From positions 1-64,000 of the forward strand of contig JAEWKT010000046.1 in the NCBI GenBank assembly GCA_023393635.1: DNA of 64,000 nt. Direction: 5' to 3'. Of this stretch, positions 26,717-34,900 are shown one piece after another. The notes below the pieces were generated by a model. The model saw only the letters and a program-made list of their open reading frames with translations. It did no database searches and was not told the DNA's origin. The position numbers were made by a program, and so were the translations under genes. Position 1 is the first letter of the stretch, and the number at the start of each line of letters is the position of its first letter. The DNA is from Pseudomonadota bacterium (GTDB taxonomy: Bacteria > Pseudomonadota > Gammaproteobacteria > Pseudomonadales > Moraxellaceae).

Positions 26717-27268
26717 GTGGATTCACATCTGATGTTTAAAATTGTTCATATGACCTTTGCCAGTTTGGCCATTATTGCCTTTTTAATTCGGGCAGTGCTT
26801 TTATTTTGGACATCAAAAAATCAGCCAAAAACAGCCAGCCTATCGCTTGCCACTGCATCAGTAGATGGTGAAACAGCGATCCCTGTCACTGCAAAGCCTA
26901 AATCCGCAGGGCGTATCATGTTGGTGGCCATGCAGCATTTAGCATTTACGCTATTAATTATTACAGGCATGGTGCTGTTGTATCAAAACCAGTTTGTGGT
27001 GCAACCGTGGTTTTACGGCAAAATTATTTTATTTTTGGTCATTTTGTCAGCCATGGCAAAAGCATTTGGCAAGCGTGATATTAGCATGGGTCAGCGTAAA
27101 GCAGGGGCAATGGTTGCTGGTATTGCTTTTGCTGGCTTAATGACTTTAGTGATCTGGAAGCCTGACTTCTCAGATCAGGCAACGCAAACCACGGCAGAAT
27201 CCGTGCCAGGCCAAGTGGCAGCATTAAGCTCACCTGCAGCTTGCACGCAACAGTGCAGCCATCATTAA
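26717..27268 (+). CDS. SirB2-like integral membrane protein with extra cytoplasmic/periplasmic loop
   Basis: 183 residues with four hydrophobic segments (near 9–28, 75–95, 100–115, 125–147). The pattern K-x-VHM-x-FAS at the start, the MQHLAFTLLIITGMVLL helix and the WFYGKIILFLVIL helix match SirB/SirB2. Unusual are about 30 hydrophilic residues between helices 1 and 2 and a Cys/His tail (CTQQCSHH). The start is GTG at 26717, six bases after AGAGGA. The function of SirB2 is poorly known. Confidence 0.7.
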   Translation: MDSHLMFKIVHMTFASLAIIAFLIRAVLLFWTSKNQPKTASLSLATASVDGETAIPVTAKPKSAGRIMLVAMQHLAFTLLIITGMVLLYQNQFVVQPWFYGKIILFLVILSAMAKAFGKRDISMGQRKAGAMVAGIAFAGLMTLVIWKPDFSDQATQTTAESVPGQVAALSSPAACTQQCSHH

Positions 27269-27372
27269 AACAGCAACATTAAACCAATCAAGCTGTCCGA
27301 CAGATTTGTGCTGCTCATGGGACGTGATCGTTTACGGTACAGCAGCTTATTATTAAATGAGGGGAGTCAATC

Positions 27373-28203
27373 ATGCGTCGTGTGGTATTTAATCAAAAAG
27401 GTGGCGTGGGAAAATCAAGTATTACAGTGAACCTGGCAGCAATTAGCGCGGCGCGTGGCAAGCGCACCTTAGTGATCGATTTGGACTCACAAAGTAATTC
27501 TAGCCAGTATCTGCTGGGCGAAAAAGCCACTCACAATCAAAATAACCCTGTTTTAGAACCCAATATAGAAACGTTTTTTGATGAAGTGCTGAACGCCACA
27601 CAAGGCAAGGGTTTAATTGGTTCGGCCTTAGGTTCGATTCTTAAAAATAAAGAACGCGGCTTAGATGCAGTGATACATGGCACACCATTTGCCAATTTAT
27701 CAGTGATCCCGTCTAGCCCAAATTTAGGGGCCATTGAGCATGCGCTGCAAAGCAAGCATAAAATCTTTAAGTTACGCGATGCCTTAAATGCGCTAGATAG
27801 CCAATATGATGAAATTTTTATTGATACCCCGCCAGCTTTTAACTTTTTTACCTTGTCGGCCTTAATTGCAGCGGATCGGGTGGTTATTCCGTTTGATTGC
27901 GATGTGTTCTCGCGTCGCGCCCTGCTGACCCTGCTTGAAAATGTGGTAGAGGCCAAAGGTGACCATAATCCACAATTAGAAGTAGAGGGCATTGTGGTCA
28001 ATCAGTTTCAAAGTCAGGCCAAGTTGCCGCAACAAGTGGTGCAGGAGCTAAAAGATGAAGGCTTACCCGTATTTGATACCATGCTGCCTGCTTCAGTAGT
28101 GATGAAAGAATCACACCAGAAAAACAAACCACTGATTCACTTAAATCCAGATCATAAGTTAACAGTGGCATACGTTAATTTATTTGATGAAATGAGTGCT
28201 TAG
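27373..28203 (+). CDS. Orphan ParA-family ATPase
   Basis: 276-residue deviant-Walker ATPase: KGGVGKSS at residues 9–16, switch region DLDSQSNSS near 38 and IDTPPAFNFF near 152. ParA proteins position chromosomes, plasmids or protein complexes. No ParB or parS-like repeat is seen beside it, and the insert after residue 60 (NNPVLEPNIETFFDEVLN) differs from chromosomal ParA. It is thus an orphan, possibly placing a membrane or regulatory complex. GGGGAG precedes the start. Confidence 0.85.
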   Translation: MRRVVFNQKGGVGKSSITVNLAAISAARGKRTLVIDLDSQSNSSQYLLGEKATHNQNNPVLEPNIETFFDEVLNATQGKGLIGSALGSILKNKERGLDAVIHGTPFANLSVIPSSPNLGAIEHALQSKHKIFKLRDALNALDSQYDEIFIDTPPAFNFFTLSALIAADRVVIPFDCDVFSRRALLTLLENVVEAKGDHNPQLEVEGIVVNQFQSQAKLPQQVVQELKDEGLPVFDTMLPASVVMKESHQKNKPLIHLNPDHKLTVAYVNLFDEMSA

Positions 28204-28255
28204 GTGCATTATGAAGTATCGGCTTATTGGCTTTATTGTTGAGGAAGTAACCAGC

Positions 28256-28651
28256 ATGCGTTTATCATCTCAAGTTTTCTCATTGGGTGCGTTGCTTGGC
28301 ACACTATTAATCACCGCTGGTTGTGCCTCAACCGTAAAGCCGTTGTACGTATCACCCACACAATATCAGGCATTGAACTGTGCCCAATTACATAATGAAT
28401 ATGGCCGCATTGATCAGTATATCAAGCGCGGAGTCAGTAGCCCCAAAACCACAGGGGTTGGCGTAGGCTTGGGTGTTGGTGGCGGTTTTGGCCGTGGTGG
28501 CTGGGGTTTTGGCCCCAGTGTGTCAGTCAATATGGGGCAGTCACAGCGCACGCAAAACTCTGAGCTTGCCCGTGTATTGGGTGAGCAAGAAGCCATTGCC
28601 CAAGCGGCGCAGTTTAAAGGTTGCCCGATTGCTGCGGCGAGCAAAAAATAA
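28256..28651 (+). CDS. Small lipoprotein with glycine-rich segment
   Basis: 131 residues. A type II signal peptide with lipobox ITAGC gives acylated Cys near residue 22. The mature part has two more Cys (LNCAQL and KGCPIA) and a Gly-rich stretch (GVGVGLGVGGGFGRGGWGFG, near 65–84), which resembles glycine-zipper-like segments of outer membrane lipoproteins. I start at 28256 because GAGGAAG lies upstream. A longer reading from 28196 overlaps parA by eight bases. The function is not known. Confidence 0.72.
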   Translation: MRLSSQVFSLGALLGTLLITAGCASTVKPLYVSPTQYQALNCAQLHNEYGRIDQYIKRGVSSPKTTGVGVGLGVGGGFGRGGWGFGPSVSVNMGQSQRTQNSELARVLGEQEAIAQAAQFKGCPIAAASKK

Positions 28652-28673
28652 TTAAATTTAAGCGATGTTTTTT

Positions 28674-28704
28674 AACAGCCCTGTTTCCAGGTTACAGGGC
28701 TGTT
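28674..28704. terminator. Strong hairpin after lipoprotein gene
   Basis: AACAGCCCTGT and ACAGGGCTGTT are perfect 11-base arms with a nine-base loop, but no T-run follows on either strand. It probably acts as a transcript 3' end or a Rho-linked stop for the parA–lipoprotein unit. Confidence 0.55.
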
Positions 28705-28839
28705 AAGGGTAGGCAAGGTAAACATTGTATTCGGCTTTAACAGGTGGTCAGCGTATCAAATTCTATCCATCGCGTTATAAAGCCAAATAATATGTTGAAT
28801 TTTCATGCTGTTAAGCTTGCTGCTTAAATCTGCCATATT

Positions 28840-30105
28840 TTAAGAAGATTTTGCATTACCCCAGCGCATGGCTTGCAGTTTGGCGGTTTCTTGTTCACGG
28901 GCATTTTTGGCAGGCTCATAAAAGCGTTTGCCTTTAAGTTCAGGTGGTAAGTAATCCTGTGGCACAAAGTTATTGGGGAAATCATGTGCATATTGATAAC
29001 CTACCCCATAACCTTGTTGCTTCATCATTTTGGTGGGCGCATTACGCAAATGCAGCGGCACGGGTAGATGTGCTGTTTTGTCAGCCACTGCCAAGGCTGC
29101 ATTAATGGCCAAATAAGTGCTGTTACTTTTGGCACTGGTCGCCAAATACACCACTGTTTGTCCCAAAATAATTCGGCACTCGGGGTAACCAATGGCTTGC
29201 ACTGCACGGAAGCATTCACCTGCCAATAACAGTGCATTGGGGTTGGCATTGCCAATATCTTCACTGGCTAAAATCAGCATACGGCGGGCAATAAATACAG
29301 GGTCTTCGCCGCCTTTAATCATGCGTGCCATCCAGTACAATGCAGCATCGGGGTCACTGCCACGCATGGATTTAATAAAAGCCGACACAATATCGTAGTG
29401 TTGCTCGCCCGATTGGTCGTAGCGGGCAATATTTTGCTGCGCGGTACTAATCACCAGATCATTATCAATAATAATAGGCTCAACAGCCTGCGTGCTTATC
29501 ACTAATTCAAGTAAATTTAATAATTTGCGTGCATCACCACCAGCCAGTTGTAGCAAGGCATCAGTTTGTTTCAACTCAATATTTTTTTCTTTTAAAATAA
29601 TATCTTCAGTTAAGGCACGCTGAATCACTGCCAATTGCTCATCAGCGCTTAAGTTTTCCAGGATATAGACCTGACAGCGTGATAACAGTGCATTGTTCAC
29701 TTCAAAGGATGGATTTTCAGTCGTTGCCCCAATCAGGGTAATTTTACCTTTTTCAACTGCGGCCAGTAGGGCATCTTGCTGGGATTTATTAAAACGATGG
29801 ATTTCATCAATAAACACCACGGGTGGCAATAAATCACCATTTTGTGCAATCAGCTCGCGGAGTTCTTTAACCCCTGTATTAATGGCGGATAAACTAATAA
29901 ATGGTCGGTCAACTGCTTCTGCCAACAGCAATGCCATGGTGGTTTTACCCACACCAGGCGGCCCCCAAAAAATGATAGAAGGCAGGTTCCCTTGGTCAAT
30001 CATTTTACGTAGCGGTGCTTGTTGACTTAAAAGGTGCTGCTGGCCAATGACTTCAGATAACTGTCGTGGACGAATGCGTTCAGGTAATGGAATAGTTGGA
30101 TTCAT
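28840..30105 (-). CDS. rarA: Replication-associated recombination protein A (MgsA/RarA AAA+ ATPase)
   Basis: AAA+ ATPase related to the clamp loader, which acts at stalled replication forks. The N-terminal segment LPERIRPRQLSEVIGQQHLL is typical. Walker A is GPPGVGKTT near residue 50, Walker B VVFIDEIHRF near 95 and sensor I ATTENPSFEVN near 125. The C-terminal tetramerisation region has MRGSDPDAALYW and GYQYAHDFPNNFVPQDYLP. Length 421 is standard. Confidence 0.96.
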   Translation of the reverse strand: MNPTIPLPERIRPRQLSEVIGQQHLLSQQAPLRKMIDQGNLPSIIFWGPPGVGKTTMALLLAEAVDRPFISLSAINTGVKELRELIAQNGDLLPPVVFIDEIHRFNKSQQDALLAAVEKGKITLIGATTENPSFEVNNALLSRCQVYILENLSADEQLAVIQRALTEDIILKEKNIELKQTDALLQLAGGDARKLLNLLELVISTQAVEPIIIDNDLVISTAQQNIARYDQSGEQHYDIVSAFIKSMRGSDPDAALYWMARMIKGGEDPVFIARRMLILASEDIGNANPNALLLAGECFRAVQAIGYPECRIILGQTVVYLATSAKSNSTYLAINAALAVADKTAHLPVPLHLRNAPTKMMKQQGYGVGYQYAHDFPNNFVPQDYLPPELKGKRFYEPAKNAREQETAKLQAMRWGNAKSS

Positions 30106-30227
30106 TATTAATATGTCATGGTGTATTTAAGGCTAATCATACCCAATTTTAAGCTGACTTGAGCGGTTACTGGGCAAAAATGCGAGTGAGTTCAGTGGTG
30201 TTTGAGTATCTTCATGAAGAAGTAACC

Positions 30228-30557
30228 TTAAAAATGCCGAATCCGTGGCAGCATCACCGCAATCACTGTAATGGCAAACCAAAACACGTAACTAATTAAA
30301 AAGTTAAGGAAAATAAAGTCATCCAGAGGCACCAGAAAAAGATCCACTGGATTCATGGACACGCTACCCACTGGCGAAATAATGCCATCTACCACATATG
30401 CTTTGGGAAAACCTGCCGCCACTACCTGGCAGCCTTGCTCACAATCCATGCTACCTTGTCGAATGACCTCTACATGCGTTGGAATCAGTAGCGAGAGGTA
30501 AGTCAGTATTAGTGCACTCAGCATCCATTTTATAACGCGGCGTTTTTTAAACTGCAT
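30228..30557 (-). CDS. Small membrane protein of unknown function
   Basis: 109 residues with a hydrophobic N-terminal segment (10–26) and a C-terminal one (82–104). The periplasmic-looking part between them carries two Cys in DCEQGCQ. AGGAAAAA stands about ten bases upstream of the ATG. I do not recognise a family. The composition and clean membrane topology make it a plausible gene, possibly restricted to relatives. Confidence 0.55.
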   Translation of the reverse strand: MQFKKRRVIKWMLSALILTYLSLLIPTHVEVIRQGSMDCEQGCQVVAAGFPKAYVVDGIISPVGSVSMNPVDLFLVPLDDFIFLNFLISYVFWFAITVIAVMLPRIRHF

Positions 30558-30675
30558 TATTTATTTTTCCTATAGGGTTACTGAAATAAACAGGTCTAAT
30601 GCTCGTTTGATTAAAGCAGCTTTTAACAGGAATTGATGGCTTGGCTATGATTGCATACTGATTTTTATACAAGAC

Positions 30676-31125
30676 TTAACGTACCCAGCGCACCACATAT
30701 TCTTCAATATCGTCAGGGTGAATGTCTCTTTCAGAAATGCAGCGTTTGGCGGCTGATTTTTTGGCAGGAATATCAGATTGTGCTTTGCCTGTCAGGAGTG
30801 GATGCCAGTCGGGTAAATCCAGACCCTGATAGACACGTTTATAGCCACAGGTAGACGGCAGCCAATGTAACTGCGGCACCAGTTCTGGGGTAAGCTGCAG
30901 GCAATCGGGCACAAATTGCTTGCGGTTGGGATAGTCACTGCATTGCGCGGTTTGTGTGTCTAACAACTGACAGGCCACTTTGGTATAAACCACATCGCCG
31001 CTGTCTTCATCTTCCAGTTTAACCAAACAGCACAAACCACAGCCATCACACAAGGCTTCCCATTCTGGTGTGGTTAATTGATCTAATGGATAGATTTTCC
31101 AAAATTGTGGACGCAGTGCAGACAT
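30676..31125 (-). CDS. ycgN: YcgN/UPF0260 family cysteine-cluster protein
   Basis: 149 residues with the zinc/iron-binding type cluster CDGCGLCC at residues 26–33, further Cys at ACQLL, QCSDY and DCLQL, and a conserved C-terminus. The family (UPF0260, YkgJ-related) has no firmly known role. It is 58 bases from tsaC, on the same strand, so the pair may be cotranscribed. Confidence 0.87.
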   Translation of the reverse strand: MSALRPQFWKIYPLDQLTTPEWEALCDGCGLCCLVKLEDEDSGDVVYTKVACQLLDTQTAQCSDYPNRKQFVPDCLQLTPELVPQLHWLPSTCGYKRVYQGLDLPDWHPLLTGKAQSDIPAKKSAAKRCISERDIHPDDIEEYVVRWVR

Positions 31126-31183
31126 GGCGTGGGCTAAACAGCCGCATTAAAGTCAATAAGGCAGCCAGTATAGCATAGCCATT

Positions 31184-31747
31184 TTAAGCGCGAATCACTT
31201 CACCAGTTTGAATGTCAACAATGCAACTAGGTTCGCTACTCATACCCAGTTCACCTGACAAAACCGCCAGATCTGGAAAATAAGCGCCCACTTCGGCAAC
31301 AGTTTTAGCGGCCGCAAGTCCAGCAGGATTGGCACTGGTTGATACAATTGCCCCGCCAAATGCGCTGCATAATTGCTGCACCAAAGGATGGGTCGTTACC
31401 CGAATGGCCACCCGATCATGTTGACCACTAATCCATGCTGGCACAGCAGGGCTAAGTGGTACTAACCATGTGGTAGCGCGTTGCTGTGCGGTAATCTGCC
31501 ATGAGTCCTGCATCTGCTGGATTTGTTCAGCCGATAAACCTTGTAAAAAAGGCGCTGCTTGTGCCATAGACGCCGCTACCAAAATCACGCCTTTTTCAAT
31601 AGGCCGCTGCTTTAAGATCAAGATTTTAGCAAATGCACTTTCCTGATAAGGGTCACAGCCTAAGCCCCAGACCGCTTCGGTAGGGTAAGCTAACACCTCA
31701 CCTTGTTTTAAAATGTCTACTGCCTGATTAAAATTAACGCAGTTCAT
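31184..31747 (-). CDS. tsaC: Threonylcarbamoyl-AMP synthase (TsaC/Sua5/YrdC)
   Basis: Makes the threonylcarbamoyl-AMP used for t6A37 of ANN-decoding tRNAs. The single YrdC domain of 187 residues has AYPTEAVWGLGCDP near residue 21, the KQRP motif (LKQRPIEKG) and STSANPAG near 138. The extra Sua5 domain is absent, as in TsaC. It sits just after dprA, the usual order in gammaproteobacteria. AAGGTTAATC precedes the start. Confidence 0.94.
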   Translation of the reverse strand: MNCVNFNQAVDILKQGEVLAYPTEAVWGLGCDPYQESAFAKILILKQRPIEKGVILVAASMAQAAPFLQGLSAEQIQQMQDSWQITAQQRATTWLVPLSPAVPAWISGQHDRVAIRVTTHPLVQQLCSAFGGAIVSTSANPAGLAAAKTVAEVGAYFPDLAVLSGELGMSSEPSCIVDIQTGEVIRA

Positions 31748-31765
31748 GATTAACCTTATATGCCA

Positions 31766-32977
31766 TTATTGACGACAGCGTTGATATAAACCGCCTTGCT
31801 GCACCACAAAGCCCAAAAGCTCCATTTCCATCAATTGACTGGTCAGGGTGGCAATGTCTATTTTAACGCGATCTACCAGGTCATCCAGACTAATGCCCAC
31901 CCAGTCAAGTGCTTGATACACAGTTTGCAAATGTGCTGGAATTTCTATTGAAGTGGCAGGGCTTGTGACATGTGCTGGTGCTGCAATTGGAGAATTAGTA
32001 ATTGGTGTGCTATCAGTTGTGCCATGGGCGGCTGTATTGATATGAGTGTTAACAGTGTCTTCCTGTTGCCAACGCCTTGGTAAATCCAGCTCATCAACAA
32101 TTTGCTGCGGCTCATCCACCAGCATGGCCCCATCACGGATCAACTGATGGCAGCCGCGGCTGTGTTCATTATAAATATGCCCAGGAATGGCAAACACTTG
32201 GCGATTTTGCTCTAAAGCAGTTTGCGCGGTAATCAGCGAGCCGCTTTTTAGGGCTGCTTCTACCACCAGAACACCTAAAGATAAACCACTGACAATACGA
32301 TTACGACGTGGAAAATGATATTCACGTGCAGGCGTGTTGGGCATAAATTCCGAGATTATTGCGCCGCCACAGTCAATAATTTGTCGATAAAGGCTTTGGT
32401 TGGCAGCGGGATAGCATAAATTAACGCCCGTTCCCATCACGGCAAGTGTTTGTCCTTGTCCAGCTTGCAAGGCGCCGCGATGCGCACTGGCATCAATGCC
32501 GTGAGCAAGACCGCTAGTAATATAAAAACCCTGTTGTGCCAATGCCAAAGCAAATTGTTCAGCAATTTGATGGCCTGTCTGGCTGGTTTTACGGCTGCCG
32601 ACAATGGCAATTTGCGGCTGATTTAAAGTATGGATATTGCCGCGCACAAATAAAAACGGCGGTGGATCTGCTATTTGTTTGAGTTGTTTTGGATAATGAG
32701 GGTCATTCAGGTGCAGTACATGATCATGAGCATGATTTAAAGCATGAATTGCTTGCTCAAAAGATGATGCCAGCGCAGGTTCTTGCTGCCATTTCTTAAG
32801 TTTTTTAGGATGCGCGTGATGCAAACCCAACTGTTGCCAAGCCTGACTGCTGGCGCGTAAAGCCTGATCAGCAGTACCAAAATACTCAATAAGTGCCGTA
32901 TAGGCACTTACCGAGTGTTGCACCACAAACCATAATGCCAGTTCGTCTAAGGTGTGTTGCGACCAGTGAATTGCCAT
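31766..32977 (-). CDS. dprA: DNA-processing protein DprA (Smf)
   Basis: Loads RecA on incoming single-stranded DNA in natural transformation. The Rossmann-like core has IAIVGSRKTSQTG near residue 125, SGLAHGIDASAHRGAL near 157 and GGAIISEFMP near 205. The N-terminal SAM-like region and a C-terminal winged-helix region (near 345–400) are present, separated by a Thr/Ala/His-rich linker. Presence supports competence, as in Acinetobacter. It is 17 bases downstream of the LysM gene. Confidence 0.94.
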   Translation of the reverse strand: MAIHWSQHTLDELALWFVVQHSVSAYTALIEYFGTADQALRASSQAWQQLGLHHAHPKKLKKWQQEPALASSFEQAIHALNHAHDHVLHLNDPHYPKQLKQIADPPPFLFVRGNIHTLNQPQIAIVGSRKTSQTGHQIAEQFALALAQQGFYITSGLAHGIDASAHRGALQAGQGQTLAVMGTGVNLCYPAANQSLYRQIIDCGGAIISEFMPNTPAREYHFPRRNRIVSGLSLGVLVVEAALKSGSLITAQTALEQNRQVFAIPGHIYNEHSRGCHQLIRDGAMLVDEPQQIVDELDLPRRWQQEDTVNTHINTAAHGTTDSTPITNSPIAAPAHVTSPATSIEIPAHLQTVYQALDWVGISLDDLVDRVKIDIATLTSQLMEMELLGFVVQQGGLYQRCRQ

Positions 32978-32994
32978 AGGAAAACCTGAGCAAA

Positions 32995-34200
32995 TTAAAG
33001 CTGGTCGTCAAGATCACCCAAAGGAGAGCGAATTTCGTCAGCGACTTTAATGGGCAATTCACTTTCCAGTACAAAGGCATAGCTGACGCGTTCAAAGGTA
33101 CTAAAAATCATTACCAGGCCAACACGCTCGCTTGGCAACTGAATTTTCTCGCCTGTTTTAGGATCAGTGGTGATTTGTCCTTTTTGATAAACCGAGAGTA
33201 CCTGACCTGGCTTGGCACCGTTTTGAATACCGCGATCTAGTGCAATCACGCTATTTTTAGCCGCTGAGCTAATTGAGTCAAGGATACGAATGACTTGACC
33301 GCCTGTAGTGATTTCGGTTGCTGCGGTAGGATAAAACACGCTTGGTAATGGCGTTTCATTTTCCAGCATTACCCGATCACCCTTGCGAACTTCCTGATCA
33401 AAACTGCGCTGTAGTTCAAGCGTGGCAATATCACCATTGATGGCAGTAATTTTGCCATTCGCAACTTGTGACAGTTCACGGCCAAGGTTTTCTTTCACTT
33501 TGCCATATTGAACAATATAATCCGCGCCTTCACGGTAGACGCCATATTGCTGGCCAACTTGCAAACCTGTGCCACGTACATACACCGATTGGCCTGCGGC
33601 AGCAACCACCCGATTATCACGGTTACCCACCACATAAGGGGAGGCTTGAATATCGCTCACCGCAACAACACGACTGTGCTTAAGCCAGTGCTGAATTTGG
33701 GTTAACGGAATAATGGGAATGGCAAGATCAAGTGGTTCTACCCGAACCTGTGGCTGTAGCTTCACCACTGGCAGGCCTGAATCATTCATACGGCGTTCAA
33801 TGCCCAAACAACCATCACCTTCGTCACGACCAATGACGGTGCGACCATTAATGATACAAATCAGTAGGCGGTCGCCTGGATAAATCCAGTGCGGATTTTT
33901 AACATGACGGTTGGCTGCCCAGATTTCTGGCCAGCGCCAGGGCTGACTTAAGTAACGCCCAGAAATATCCCATAAGGTATCGCCTTTTTTAACGACATAC
34001 ACATTGGGTGCATCAACGCGTAAGCTAGGGGGTGCCTGATTGGGGGACTTGGCGGCTGCAAAACCAGGTAATGCAAAAGCGATCCCAAGTGCTAAGGAAA
34101 GTGCCATTAACTTGCTTGGTTTGACGTGATGTGATTTCAATTGTTGTGATGTTTTCATATGTTTGTTAGAGGCCATAGTCATGAACAATACTGTTCTCAT
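32995..34200 (-). CDS. LysM-domain exported protein
   Basis: 401 residues. A hydrophobic signal segment (MALSLALGIAFALPGFAAA, near 32–50) is followed by a LysM domain (VYVVKKGDTLWDISGRYL, near 68–115) that would bind peptidoglycan. The rest is a beta-rich region of unknown fold. The N-terminal part before the signal is unusually long; the internal Met codons at residues 8 and 15 are alternatives, although AGGGAT lies eight bases before the first. The gene order LysM–dprA–tsaC, divergent from def, is conserved widely in gammaproteobacteria. Confidence 0.88.
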   Translation of the reverse strand: MRTVLFMTMASNKHMKTSQQLKSHHVKPSKLMALSLALGIAFALPGFAAAKSPNQAPPSLRVDAPNVYVVKKGDTLWDISGRYLSQPWRWPEIWAANRHVKNPHWIYPGDRLLICIINGRTVIGRDEGDGCLGIERRMNDSGLPVVKLQPQVRVEPLDLAIPIIPLTQIQHWLKHSRVVAVSDIQASPYVVGNRDNRVVAAAGQSVYVRGTGLQVGQQYGVYREGADYIVQYGKVKENLGRELSQVANGKITAINGDIATLELQRSFDQEVRKGDRVMLENETPLPSVFYPTAATEITTGGQVIRILDSISSAAKNSVIALDRGIQNGAKPGQVLSVYQKGQITTDPKTGEKIQLPSERVGLVMIFSTFERVSYAFVLESELPIKVADEIRSPLGDLDDQL

Positions 34201-34337
34201 TATGCTAATCCCTAATACCGAGCGTTAAGCTTTGCGTTATAATAGCAAGCTCAATAAAACGCTCCCCCCGTGACTGGTTTACAATAAGGGTTTATTTAAC
34301 CGAAGTCCAGCCGCTTTGATACAGGAATGAGTACTGC

Positions 34338-34880
34338 ATGGCACTTTTATCCATTTTAAATTTCCCTGACCCTCGTTTGCGCACCAAAGCCAAGCCAGTA
34401 GCACAGGTTAATGATGAAATCCGTACTTTGGCAAGCGATATGCTAGAGACCATGTATGCCGCACCTGGTATTGGATTGGCGGCAAGTCAGGTAGACAGGC
34501 ATATCCAGCTTATTGTCATGGATTTATCAGAAGAAAAAAATGAGCCCATAGTGTTTATTAACCCTAAAATTACACCGCTGACCAGTGACACCCAGCCTTA
34601 TGAAGAAGGCTGTTTGTCGGTGCCTGAAATTTTTGAGAAAGTGGATCGGGCGGCCAAAGTTAAAATTGAAGCACTGGATTTACAGGGTCAGCCGTTTGAG
34701 CTTGAAGCTGAAGGCTTGCTGGCAGTGTGTATTCAGCATGAAATGGATCATCTGGATGGCAAATTGTTTGTCGATTATTTATCACCCTTAAAACGCCAGC
34801 GTATTCGGGAAAAAATTGGCAAGGCTGAGCGGCTACGTGAAAAAGAAAAAGTGAAAGTGAAAGTGCGTTCTAACCGCTAA
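34338..34880 (+). CDS. def: Peptide deformylase
   Basis: Removes the N-formyl group from new proteins. All three motifs of the metalloenzyme are present: GIGLAASQ at 44–51, EGCLS with metal ligand Cys92, and HEMDH with His134, Glu135 and His138. Length 180. The basic, Lys/Arg-rich tail (from about residue 150) is longer than in E. coli. No fmt gene follows; instead a convergent HMG-CoA reductase ends 20 bases later. Confidence 0.96.
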   Translation: MALLSILNFPDPRLRTKAKPVAQVNDEIRTLASDMLETMYAAPGIGLAASQVDRHIQLIVMDLSEEKNEPIVFINPKITPLTSDTQPYEEGCLSVPEIFEKVDRAAKVKIEALDLQGQPFELEAEGLLAVCIQHEMDHLDGKLFVDYLSPLKRQRIREKIGKAERLREKEKVKVKVRSNR

Positions 34881-34900
34881 AGCTAAAGAAGCAAGCGGTG

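Noticed and set aside
27537..28001. 154-codon minus-strand frame over parA
   Set aside because: The Walker motifs of parA explain the DNA on the plus strand, and the minus frame has no recognisable features.
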